Source: Bacteroidota bacterium (GTDB lineage Bacteria; Bacteroidota; Bacteroidia; Flavobacteriales_E; Vicingaceae). From it: a stretch of DNA of 34,097 bases. Position numbers and translations under genes: made by a program. Shown one piece after another: positions 18,511 to 25,579 of the stretch (the stretch's first letter is position 1; each line of letters opens with the position of its first letter). Below the pieces are notes generated by a model. The model did no database searches and was not told the DNA's origin. It worked only from the letters and a program-made list of their open reading frames with translations. The stretch lies in contig JACPDX010000011.1 of NCBI GenBank assembly GCA_016183805.1, forward strand, positions 27,933 through 62,029, in the 5' to 3' direction.

Positions 18511-19761
18511 TTACTTAGAAACAGCAGCAATTTGCTCTGAACGATATTCGCCTCTTTCTAATTTTTCTTTAACAGCTTTAAACGTATCAATAGTATATTT
18601 TACGTCTTCCATAGAGTGAACTGCTGTCGGAATAATTCTTAACATTATTACCCCTTTAGGAACAACCGGATAAACTACGATTGAACAGAATAAATTGTAG
18701 TTTTCTCTTAAATCTAAAATTAAGTTGGTGGCTTCAGGAATATCGCCTTTTAAAATAACCGGAGTAACTTGAGTATTGGTAGTACCTGTATCAAATCCGT
18801 TATCTCTAAATCCTTTTTGAACAGCATGAGCAATCGTCCAAAGTTTTTCTCTTAACTCAGGCATTGTTCTAAGCATTTCCAATCTTTTTAAATTTCCTAT
18901 AACCAATGGCATAGGCATCGATTTGGCGTAAATTTGCGAACGCATGTTATAACGTAAGTACTCAATAACATTTTCATCGGCTGCAATAAAACCGCCAATA
19001 CTTCCCATTGCTTTTGCAAATGTTCCAAAATAAATATCAACTCCTGCCTGGCAACCTTGAGCTTCACCAGTTCCCATTCCTGTTGGTCCCATTGTACCAA
19101 ATCCATGAGCATCGTCAACATACAATCTAAATTGATATTTTGATTTTAAAGCCACAATATCTTTTAATTTTCCTTGATTACCCGACATTCCAAAAACACC
19201 TTCGGTAATGACTAAAATACCGCCATTTGTTTTTTCAACAATACGGGTAGCTTTATCCAGCATACTGGCTAAACTCTCCATGTTGTTATGTTGGTAAACA
19301 AAACGTTTTCCCTGATGTAAACGAACACCATCTAAAATACAAGCATGAGATTCGGCATCATAAACAATTACATCATTTCTATCCACTAAACAATCAATAG
19401 CCGAAACCATTCCTTGGTAGCCATAATTTAATAAAATAGCATCTTGTTTTTGTTCAAAAGAAGCCAATTCAGCTTCAAGTTGTTCGTGTAGATTTGAGTT
19501 GCCTGACATCATTCTGGCACCCATTGGATAACCTAAGCCCCATTGTGCCGATGCTTCTGCATCTACTTTTCTAACTTCAGGATGGTTAGCTAAACCTAAA
19601 TAATTGTTTAAACTCCATTGTAAAACTTCTTTACCTCTAAAAATCATTCGACTGTTAAGCTCTCCTTCTAATTTTGGGAATGCAAAGTAACCATGAGCCT
19701 CTTTTGAGTATTTTCCTAGGGGGCCTCTGTTGTTTTTAATTTTTTCAAAAATATCTGTCAT
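18511..19761 (-). CDS. spt: Alpha-oxoamine synthase, probably serine palmitoyltransferase
   Basis: 416 aa from the ATG at 19761 (MTDIFEKIKNN); the frame is open nine codons further but only to a weaker start. A PLP fold-type I enzyme: WSLNNYLGLANHPEV, VYDAESHACILDGVRLHQG, LYVDDAHGFGTMGPTG (Asp and His binding PLP) and TFAKAMGSIGGF, where Lys forms the aldimine. The family joins an amino acid with an acyl-CoA. The long MGARMMSGNSNLHEQLE and the N-terminal GYFAFPKLEGEL resemble Bacteroidota serine palmitoyltransferases, which start sphingolipid synthesis. Glycine C-acetyltransferase (kbl) is the main alternative. No other sphingolipid gene is adjacent. Confidence 0.82.
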   Translation of the reverse strand: MTDIFEKIKNNRGPLGKYSKEAHGYFAFPKLEGELNSRMIFRGKEVLQWSLNNYLGLANHPEVRKVDAEASAQWGLGYPMGARMMSGNSNLHEQLEAELASFEQKQDAILLNYGYQGMVSAIDCLVDRNDVIVYDAESHACILDGVRLHQGKRFVYQHNNMESLASMLDKATRIVEKTNGGILVITEGVFGMSGNQGKLKDIVALKSKYQFRLYVDDAHGFGTMGPTGMGTGEAQGCQAGVDIYFGTFAKAMGSIGGFIAADENVIEYLRYNMRSQIYAKSMPMPLVIGNLKRLEMLRTMPELREKLWTIAHAVQKGFRDNGFDTGTTNTQVTPVILKGDIPEATNLILDLRENYNLFCSIVVYPVVPKGVIMLRIIPTAVHSMEDVKYTIDTFKAVKEKLERGEYRSEQIAAVSK

Positions 19762-19846
19762 AATTGGTTTTTTTAAAACAAGGGGCAAATGTAATATAAT
19801 TATAGTATTTTTTAAACTGTTAACCCATTTAGTTTTAAAGAAATAT

Positions 19847-19854
19847 TAACTTTG
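19847..19854 (+). promoter_or_regulatory. -7 element of the TauE/SafE gene
   Basis: TAACTTTG is a full TAnnTTTG match. It overlaps the farthest upstream possible start codon (TTG at 19852), which argues that translation starts later, near 19891. No clear -33 element is visible. Confidence 0.45.
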
Positions 19855-19890
19855 TTCACCGCGACAAAATGCTGTTTTTATCATTATAAT

Positions 19891-20655
19891 TTGATTATTC
19901 AAGACCTTCTAATCGTCCTCTCTTTAGCATTTATTGCCGGCTTTACTGATGCGGTTGTTGGTGGCGGTGGATTAATTCAATTACCTGCTTTAATTTTATT
20001 TATGCCCCAATATGCCATTCCAAGTTTATTGGGTACCAACAAATTTGCCGGATTTAGCGGAACCGTTATAGCCACCTTCAAATACATGAAGTTGGTAAAA
20101 ATTAATTACAAATTACTGTTGCCCGGAATTGTAAGTGCTGTTTTATCTTCTATGTTTGGGGCTTGGCTCATTACTTTTATGACCAACGATTTAATTAAAC
20201 CCATCATTTTCGTTTTATTAGTACTCGTATTTATTTATACCCTCGTAAAAAAAGAACTCGGTCAGTACGAAAAAGTAAAACCACTAAAAACAAACAGCTA
20301 TGTTTATTCCGCATTGGTTGGATTAATATTGGGCTTTTACGATGGTTTTTTTGGACCCGGAACGGGTAGTTTTCTGATATTGATTTTTATCAGCTTGTTC
20401 GGTATGGAATTTTTAATGGCTTCCGCTCACGCTAAAGTCATTAATGTTGCCACCAATATTTCGGCGTTATTGTTTTTTATTGTTTCCGGAAACATCGTAT
20501 ATAAAATTGCTATTCCCTTGGCACTTAGTAATATGTTTGGTTCGTATTTGGGTGCGAAGATTGCTTTTAAAAAAGGAAATAAATTTATCCGGAAATTTTA
20601 TTTGTTGATTGTTTTTTTACTGATTTTAAAATTTGTTTACGACTGGATGATGTAA
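19891..20655 (+). CDS. TauE/SafE family sulfite exporter-like permease
   Basis: 254 aa from a TTG at 19891; no ATG exists near the N-terminus in this frame, and an upstream TTG at 19852 lies in the promoter box. About eight membrane segments in two halves, with the family glycine-rich motif AGFTDAVVGGGGLIQLPAL near the N-terminus and its repeat GLILGFYDGFFGPGTGSFLI near 150-170. The family exports sulfite, sulfoacetate or other organic anions; the substrate is unknown here. It is divergent from the SPT-like gene. The start is uncertain. Confidence 0.83.
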   Translation: MIIQDLLIVLSLAFIAGFTDAVVGGGGLIQLPALILFMPQYAIPSLLGTNKFAGFSGTVIATFKYMKLVKINYKLLLPGIVSAVLSSMFGAWLITFMTNDLIKPIIFVLLVLVFIYTLVKKELGQYEKVKPLKTNSYVYSALVGLILGFYDGFFGPGTGSFLILIFISLFGMEFLMASAHAKVINVATNISALLFFIVSGNIVYKIAIPLALSNMFGSYLGAKIAFKKGNKFIRKFYLLIVFLLILKFVYDWMM

Positions 20656-20665
20656 AGTAATTGCC

Positions 20666-20673
20666 TAATTTTG
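20666..20673 (+). promoter_or_regulatory. -7 element before ywbE
   Basis: TAATTTTG matches TAnnTTTG and lies 19 bases before the ywbE ATG. It would start the ywbE-DUF1456-rlmF transcript. The -33 element is not clear. Confidence 0.4.
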
Positions 20674-20692
20674 AACCTTCAATAAATGAATT

Positions 20693-20890
20693 ATGCTCGA
20701 CGGCAATCTTCGAAAAAACATACAGATAGGGATAGAAGTTGAAGTGGTTCAAAAACAAGACCAATCTTCCGGAAAATTAACTAGCGGTGTGGTAAAAAAA
20801 ATATTAACCAATTCGCCCAATCACCCGCACGGCATTAAAGTAATGCTTGAAAGTGGAATTGTTGGTCGGGTGAAAACAATACTTGAATAA
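20693..20890 (+). CDS. YwbE family protein (DUF2196)
   Basis: 65 aa, full family length. IQIGIEVEVVQKQDQSSGKLTSGVVKKILTN followed by HPHGIKVMLESGIVGRVK is the whole-family pattern, a small KOW/SH3-like beta fold. Function is unknown; the fold suggests nucleic-acid or ribosome contact, but that is inference. The TAA stop overlaps the next ATG (TAATG), so the following gene is translationally coupled. Confidence 0.88.
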   Translation: MLDGNLRKNIQIGIEVEVVQKQDQSSGKLTSGVVKKILTNSPNHPHGIKVMLESGIVGRVKTILE

Positions 20891-21138
20891 TGGCTTTAAC
20901 CAACAACGATATTTTTAAAAAACTACGTGTTGCACACAAATTACGTGATGATGATATCGTTGCCATTTGCAAATTAGTAGATTTTAACATTACCACCAGT
21001 GAATTAGGTGCAATATTCAGAAGTGAAGACCACCCGAAATACATGGAATGTGGCGACCAATTGTTACGAAATTTCTTAAATGGTTTAATTATTCATTTAC
21101 GTGGACCAATGCCTCCTAAACAACCAACAACTAAATGA
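20890..21138 (+). CDS. DUF1456 (YehS-like) family protein, single-repeat form
   Basis: 82 aa. MALTNNDIFKKLRVAHKLRDDDIVAICKLVDFNITTSELGAIFRSEDHPKYMECGDQLLRNFLNGLI is one DUF1456 unit. As I recall, YehS proteins carry two such units in about 150 residues, so this protein has only one and ends with a Pro-rich tail. Function unknown; YehS-like proteins have been linked to stress or nucleic acid processes only loosely. The stop overlaps the rlmF start (ATGA), and the gene lies in a coupled trio with ywbE and rlmF. Confidence 0.82.
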   Translation: MALTNNDIFKKLRVAHKLRDDDIVAICKLVDFNITTSELGAIFRSEDHPKYMECGDQLLRNFLNGLIIHLRGPMPPKQPTTK

Positions 21139-22088
21139 TAGTTAAAAGAGTACACCCAAAAGAAAAGTTAATTCTTCATCCACGAAATAAACACCGTGAG
21201 CGTTACGACTTTAAACTCCTGATAAAAACTTGTCCGGAGTTAAAACCTTTTGTTCTCATCAACAAATTTGACGACGAATCGATTGATTTTTTTAATCCTG
21301 AAGCAGTAAAAATGCTGAACAAAGCCTTGTTAAAACAGTATTACAACATCGATTATTGGGATGTGCCCAAAGGATATTTATGTCCACCCATACCCGGCAG
21401 AGCAGATTACATCCACTACATTGCCGATTTATTGGGCGAAAGTAACAACGGCAAAATACCGACAGGCAAAAAAGTAAAAGTGCTTGACATTGGTGTTGGA
21501 GCTAATTGTGCCTATCCAATTATTGGAAACAGCGAATACGGGTGGTCGTTTGTTGGTTCTGAAATTGATGCTGTGGCAATATCTTCTGCAAATGCCATTA
21601 TTAAAAAAAATGCTTCTCTAAAAGAAAATGTGACCTTACGTTTACAACCTAATTCTCACGAAATATTTTATGGCATTATTCAAAAAGACGAACGTTTTGA
21701 GGTGAGCATTTGCAACCCTCCTTTCCATGCTTCGTTAGCCGAAGCACAAGCCGGAACGATGCGTAAATTAAAAAACCTTACCGGTGGAAAAGCGGTACAA
21801 CCTACCTTAAATTTTGGTGGTAAAAACACCGAATTGTGGGCAGAAGGCGGAGAAATTAAACTGGTACGAAACATGATTCGGGAAAGCAAAAAGTTTGCTG
21901 ATTCTTGCTGCTGGTTCACTACATTAATCTCTAAAGAATCGAACTTACCCAGTGTGAACCAAGCTTTAAAAAATGTTGGTGCAGCCGAAGTAAAAACCAT
22001 TGCCATGGGGCAGGGCAATAAAGTGAGCCGTATCGTAGCATGGACTTTTTTAAAACCTGAGCAACGGTTAAAATGGTTTAATCCTTAA
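21135..22088 (+). CDS. rlmF: 23S rRNA (adenine(1618)-N6)-methyltransferase RlmF
   Basis: 317 aa, normal length. The N-terminus HPKEKLILHPRNKHRERYDF is typical of RlmF. The SAM-binding motif is VKVLDIGVGANCAYPIIG (about 115-132), and NPPF (194-197) in CNPPFHAS is the catalytic motif for N6-adenine methylation. It methylates A1618 of 23S rRNA during ribosome assembly. The start overlaps the DUF1456 stop by four bases. The eamA gene follows 14 bases later, so the four genes from ywbE may form one operon. Confidence 0.94.
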   Translation: MIVKRVHPKEKLILHPRNKHRERYDFKLLIKTCPELKPFVLINKFDDESIDFFNPEAVKMLNKALLKQYYNIDYWDVPKGYLCPPIPGRADYIHYIADLLGESNNGKIPTGKKVKVLDIGVGANCAYPIIGNSEYGWSFVGSEIDAVAISSANAIIKKNASLKENVTLRLQPNSHEIFYGIIQKDERFEVSICNPPFHASLAEAQAGTMRKLKNLTGGKAVQPTLNFGGKNTELWAEGGEIKLVRNMIRESKKFADSCCWFTTLISKESNLPSVNQALKNVGAAEVKTIAMGQGNKVSRIVAWTFLKPEQRLKWFNP

Positions 22089-22102
22089 TTTTTTAATTAA
22101 CA

Positions 22103-23017
22103 TTGGACAAACCCATCAACAAGTATTTGCCTGTTTCAGCCATATTGCTGTGCTGTGTAATTTGGGGAACCACCTTTGTTGTGGTTAAAGACGTTTCTAC
22201 GCTCATCGACCCATTTTTATTGGCTGCATCTCGAAACGTATTGGCTTTGGCAGCTTTAGGACTTTACCTTATTACTGCAAAAAAAACAGCTGTTTTAAAA
22301 ATGGAGAAAGCCACAAAATATGGGGCTGTCTTAGGAATATTACTTGGTGCCATTTACATTCTTCAAACTGCCGGGTTGGTTTATACCAGTTCAAACCACA
22401 GTGCTTTTATTAGTTGTTCGGCTGTAATTATGGTTCCTATTATGATGTATTTTGTGGGTTGGCAAAAATTTACGGTACAACAAGTTATAGCTGTGGTAAT
22501 AGTTAGTGTAGGATTGCTACTACTCACCTACCAACCGGGAATAGCCAATTTTAATTTTGGCGATTTTTTAACCTTTATTGCCGCAATTATTTGTGCCGTT
22601 CACTTGATGTTATCCGGGCATTTTGTTCGAAAAGTTGATTTTTTAGCCTTAATTTTTTATCAATTTTTATTTGCTGCTTTGGCATCCGGTATAGGTTTGC
22701 TGATTAAATTTTCAGTATTCGATACCGAGCCTGTTTTGTTTAAAATGGAAGCTGTTCCCAATGTTTTGTATTTGGGTTTATTGGGTACGTTGTTTTGCTA
22801 TTTTGTTACCGTTTGGGGACAAAAACACGTAAGCACCGTTTATACCGTATTAATTTTTTCGTTAGAACCTATTTTTGCTTCGTTTACCGCCTATCTGGCT
22901 TTTGACGAGTTGTTTTCTAAAAATGAAGCCTTTGGTGCTTTTTTAATTTTTTGTGGAATTTTATTTTATAGTGTTCCGAAAAGTTATTTGAAATTGGGGC
23001 TGAAGGTTAAAGATTAA
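22103..23017 (+). CDS. EamA/DMT family transporter
   Basis: 304 aa with ten hydrophobic helices in two EamA repeats (about 8-140 and 150-295). ILLCCVIWGTTFVVVKDV is the typical first helix; the second repeat has VYTVLIFSLEPIFASFTAYLAFDE, the DMT hallmark. It is an inner-membrane metabolite or drug exporter, substrate unknown. The start is TTG at 22103; no ATG is near. The last 28 codons are duplicated, with changes, at 24367-24471, so this 3' end borders a rearranged region. Confidence 0.87.
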   Translation: MDKPINKYLPVSAILLCCVIWGTTFVVVKDVSTLIDPFLLAASRNVLALAALGLYLITAKKTAVLKMEKATKYGAVLGILLGAIYILQTAGLVYTSSNHSAFISCSAVIMVPIMMYFVGWQKFTVQQVIAVVIVSVGLLLLTYQPGIANFNFGDFLTFIAAIICAVHLMLSGHFVRKVDFLALIFYQFLFAALASGIGLLIKFSVFDTEPVLFKMEAVPNVLYLGLLGTLFCYFVTVWGQKHVSTVYTVLIFSLEPIFASFTAYLAFDELFSKNEAFGAFLIFCGILFYSVPKSYLKLGLKVKD

Positions 23018-23041
23018 TTTTTGGTTATATCACCCATCCGT
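22933..23041 (+). repeat. eamA 3'-end direct repeat, copy A
   Basis: The 3' end of eamA plus about 24 bases of flank. It matches copy B at 24367-24471 with about eight substitutions over the first 92 bases and a 4-base gap near TGGTTATATCACC. The similarity ends at CATCCGT, inside the left arm of the palindrome at 23036-23053. Confidence 0.85.
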
Positions 23042-23053
23042 CAGCTGACGGAT
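23036..23053. repeat. Perfect 18-bp palindrome ATCCGTCAGCTGACGGAT
   Basis: The two 9-base arms are exact complements. It follows the eamA stop by 18 bases and is the boundary where copies A and B stop being alike. The following bases GCGGAGCGTATCGAGGAG are GC-richer than their surroundings and look like an interspersed (REP-like) element. A terminator role is possible but there is no T-run. Confidence 0.6.
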
Positions 23054-23083
23054 TGCGGAGCGTATCGAGGAGTTGATGATTAA

Positions 23084-23182
23084 ATCTACAATAGCAGAAA
23101 TTTAAAAGGCTTTATAGCCATTGGAACGAGAAAGCCAAGAATTGTTATCTACAATAGTAGAAATTTAAAAGACTGAAACCTC
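23084..23182 (-). CRISPR. Two type V-A (Cas12a)-like CRISPR repeat units, no cas genes
   Basis: On the minus strand both units end in the Cas12a hairpin: the first in transcription order (repeat about 23182-23147) ends AATTTCTACTATTGTAGAT, the second (about 23119-23084) ends AATTTCTGCTATTGTAGAT. The change turns a stem A-T pair into a G-T pair, so the TCTAC/GTAGA-type hairpin can still form. They share the 26 bases from CTTTTAAATTTCT to GTAGAT. The 3' ends are 63 bases apart, exactly 36 (repeat) + 27 (spacer), the normal geometry. The first ten bases of the 36 differ between the units, so they are degenerate or independent. No cas1, cas2, cas4 or cas12a is in the window. Confidence 0.72.
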
Positions 23183-23302
23183 GTAATGGGTAAAAACGTT
23201 TCCATAATTAAGTATTTTTCAAAATGCCAAAGAACGGGTGTTAATAATTACTGTGCCTTACTGTTAATATCTTATGTTAACTCCAGTTAGAAAAGAAGCA
23301 AG

Positions 23303-24292
23303 TTATTTCTTTTTCTTAATGGATTTTTCGAGTTGTTTCAAGGTATCGAGGTATGATTTTTCTACTTCGCTAAGGGTTTTGTTGTGGTATTTTCTTAATT
23401 CAGTTTTTGCCTTTTCTTGGGCTTGTTGATGGCTTATTTTTCCAGCATTTTGCAAAATCTCTCGCCCTGTGGAAGACAATATCAAATCGAGCTGATTGAT
23501 GTAATCTTGCATTTTCATTGGTTTTTCTTCGATAGCACTGATTTCTGCTAAATCGAAATAAGCAGACACCAAATTATTAAGCACTTTTAGTTCTTCTATT
23601 TGCAAATAATTTTTAGCAATCAATGCCTCAGTTGATGTAGGTTGTGTTCCTTTAAAATGGGTTAACCCGGCAAAAGGCTTGTCGGAATCTACCCTAAAAT
23701 AAACCACTTCGGCTGCGGTATTTCCGTGTGCTGCAAAGTGTAGTTTGTTTTGTACAATTTTAAAAAACTGAGTGCTTTCGTCTGATTTCGGGTTGTAATC
23801 TATTGCTGTAGCGTACAAATCGAGCACTTGTCGATACATCACTTTTTCGCTGCTGCGAATATCCCGAATACGGTCTAACAGTTCTTTCCAATAATTACCT
23901 CCCCCTATTTCTTTCAGGCGTTCATCGTTCATCGTAAAACCTTTAATCAGGTATTCTTTTAAACGTTGGGTTGCCCAAATACGGAATTGTGTAGCAATAC
24001 TTGATTTGATGCGGTAACCAAGAGAAATAATCATATCCAGATTGTAATACTCAATTTCTCGCTCCACATTTCTGCTTCCTTCTTTTTGAACTGTTCGGAA
24101 ATTCCGAACAGTTGCTTCTTTTGTTAATTCTCCTTCTTCAAAAATGTGTTTTATATGCTCACTTACATTGGCTTTGCTGCTTTGATACAATTCCACCAAT
24201 TGTGCTTGTGAAAGCCAAACGGTTTCATTCTCCAATTGAACTTCAATTTGAATGTTATTGTCTTTGCCTTGATAAATTATTACTTCACTCAT
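23303..24292 (-). CDS. RhuM family protein
   Basis: 330 aa from the ATG at 24292 (MSEVIIYQGKDNNIQIEVQLENETVWLSQAQ); the frame is open 12 codons further without family similarity. The N-terminal ETVWLSQAQLVELYQSS..NVSEHIKHIFEEGEL is the RhuM DNA-binding-like region; YYNLDMIISLGYRIKSSIATQFRIWATQRLKEYLIKGFTMND is diagnostic. The C-terminal half carries the RhuM GN.AAEVVYFRVDSDKPFAGLTHFKG segment. Named a virulence protein after Salmonella, it is mostly found within type I restriction-modification loci and genomic islands; its biochemical role is unclear. A cut-off reading frame ends 5 bases before its ATG. Confidence 0.9.
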   Translation of the reverse strand: MSEVIIYQGKDNNIQIEVQLENETVWLSQAQLVELYQSSKANVSEHIKHIFEEGELTKEATVRNFRTVQKEGSRNVEREIEYYNLDMIISLGYRIKSSIATQFRIWATQRLKEYLIKGFTMNDERLKEIGGGNYWKELLDRIRDIRSSEKVMYRQVLDLYATAIDYNPKSDESTQFFKIVQNKLHFAAHGNTAAEVVYFRVDSDKPFAGLTHFKGTQPTSTEALIAKNYLQIEELKVLNNLVSAYFDLAEISAIEEKPMKMQDYINQLDLILSSTGREILQNAGKISHQQAQEKAKTELRKYHNKTLSEVEKSYLDTLKQLEKSIKKKK

Positions 24293-24297
24293 TCTCC

Positions 24298-24366
24298 TTA
24301 GTGTTTTGGTTGCACAAATTGCAGCCATTCTTTATTGCTGGTGGCTAATTTATTTTTTTTCAAATC
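24298..24366 (-). pseudogene. C-terminal tail of a lost gene upstream of rhuM
   Basis: The minus-strand frame reads KKNKLATSNKEWLQFVQPKH then TAA at 24300-24298, five bases before the rhuM ATG, the spacing of an operon. Upstream it runs straight into the eamA copy B at 24367, so the rest of the gene is missing. Family not identified. By the usual company of rhuM it could be a restriction-modification subunit, but this is inference. Confidence 0.45.
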
Positions 24367-24471
24367 TGGTGCTTTTTTAATTTTTTGTGGCATTTTATTT
24401 TATAGTGTTCCGAAAAGTTATTTAAAGTTGAGGTTGAAGTTTAAAACTTAATTTTTGGTTTATCCATCCGT
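24367..24471 (+). repeat. eamA 3'-end direct repeat, copy B (gene fragment)
   Basis: It encodes in frame GAFLIFCGILFYSVPKSYLK, then LRLKFKT and a stop at 24447-24449, matching the EamA C-terminus with mostly silent or mild changes. It is thus a diverged homologue, not a recent copy. It lies between two truncated minus-strand frames. Confidence 0.82.
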
Positions 24472-24519
24472 TTGGGTTTCTTCTAATAATAACTTGGTAT
24501 GTAATTCTGTTAACTTCAT
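24460..24519 (-). pseudogene. N-terminal head of a truncated gene
   Basis: ATG at 24519 opens MKLTELHTKLLLEETQ and then enters copy B, where it stops after three more codons. It begins 31 bases after the stop of the 24551-25579 gene on the same strand, so it looks like the next gene of that operon. Head and tail (24298-24366) might belong to one gene split and shortened by the rearrangement; the family is unknown. Confidence 0.4.
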
Positions 24520-24550
24520 TTTAAAAAACTAAAAGTCTTCGCACATTTCT

Positions 24551-25579
24551 TTATAATTTCTGAGCAATGCTTAATAAATCCATATTTTGCTTAGGTATTA
24601 GATATTTTGAAGCAGAATAATTCGGTATTTTTAAATAACCAACAGCACTTCCGTTCAAAGCAAAAACTTCATCTTTAATTTGAGCTAAACAATATGCTCC
24701 ATTATTGTAATTTATAACTTCAATCGAATCAATTAAAAAAGGCCAATTTGGATAATCGGACGAGCAAATAATTTTTGTCTTTGAATACGTTTTGATATTG
24801 ATAAATTGCAAATCAGTTTTATTTAAAGGGAGATAATCCTTTTGAGTGTCTATTTTTGGTGCTAAATATTTTAGTTTTCCTAAATCTTCATCCCTCATTA
24901 GAATAAATCCTCCAAAATCACCGTAATGTTTTTTCCCTTCATTACCTAAACCATGTGTAAAAAATCTGCTTATTGCTCTAACTCCTTTTTCCACCGTTAT
25001 AATTATAGATTTTAAAATATAACGTTCCTCTTCATCATAAGTCATTGTTGTAACATCAACATCTTTTGAATAGGAATAAATTAAGGTCTTAAATCTTATA
25101 AATGAGTTATTTTCTTGTTTTTCCTTTTTTACAATAGTATCAATGTAATAATAACGTTGTTGTTTTGAGAAATCAGTAATTATATCGAGAAATTCTCTGA
25201 AGCGATTATCCTTTTTGATAAACACTAAATCCTCTATAACCATTGGGATTTCATTCATCAATTGAACCGTTTCAGCATACAGAATTAGTTCATCAATCAT
25301 TTTATTAATTCCATGTCCATTATCAAACTGAAAAAAATAATTTTTTTTCTTTTCAATTATTGGATAATTACCAGTAGTGTGCTTTTCTTTTAATAGCAGC
25401 AAAATTTTAGCAAGTCTTTCAAAACCTGACGATAATAACTGCAAAGGGACATGGTTACTTAAAATGGCTGATTTTTGATTATTGAGCATTCTTATTCCTT
25501 CTTTAATAAAATTAAATGAGGCTTCAATTTCTTCGCCAATCGCATCGACTTTCTCTATTTCTAATGTGTTATTTTCCAT
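24551..25579 (-). CDS. Unknown protein, HEPN-like N-terminal region
   Basis: 342 aa from the ATG at 25579 (a GTG one codon earlier is possible). I do not recognise the full family. Residues about 25-105 are helical, with LLSSGFERLAKILLLLKE and FDNGHGINKMIDELI, a pattern like HEPN domains (E/R-x2-K helix, then GH). The second half is mixed, with a beta-rich C-terminus (IEVINYNNGAYCLAQIKDEVFALNGSAVGYL). The ATG overlaps the stop of a short upstream frame as TGATG, so it is translationally coupled to a restriction-methyltransferase-like remnant. The setting suggests an accessory defence gene. No signal peptide or membrane segment. Confidence 0.6.
   Translation of the reverse strand: MENNTLEIEKVDAIGEEIEASFNFIKEGIRMLNNQKSAILSNHVPLQLLSSGFERLAKILLLLKEKHTTGNYPIIEKKKNYFFQFDNGHGINKMIDELILYAETVQLMNEIPMVIEDLVFIKKDNRFREFLDIITDFSKQQRYYYIDTIVKKEKQENNSFIRFKTLIYSYSKDVDVTTMTYDEEERYILKSIIITVEKGVRAISRFFTHGLGNEGKKHYGDFGGFILMRDEDLGKLKYLAPKIDTQKDYLPLNKTDLQFINIKTYSKTKIICSSDYPNWPFLIDSIEVINYNNGAYCLAQIKDEVFALNGSAVGYLKIPNYSASKYLIPKQNMDLLSIAQKL

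Noticed and set aside
24293-24300. Strong Shine-Dalgarno before rhuM as a sign of transfer
   Set aside because: AAGGAG is only one base from the ATG, too close to be optimal, and it overlaps the stop codon of the upstream tail; not good evidence on its own.
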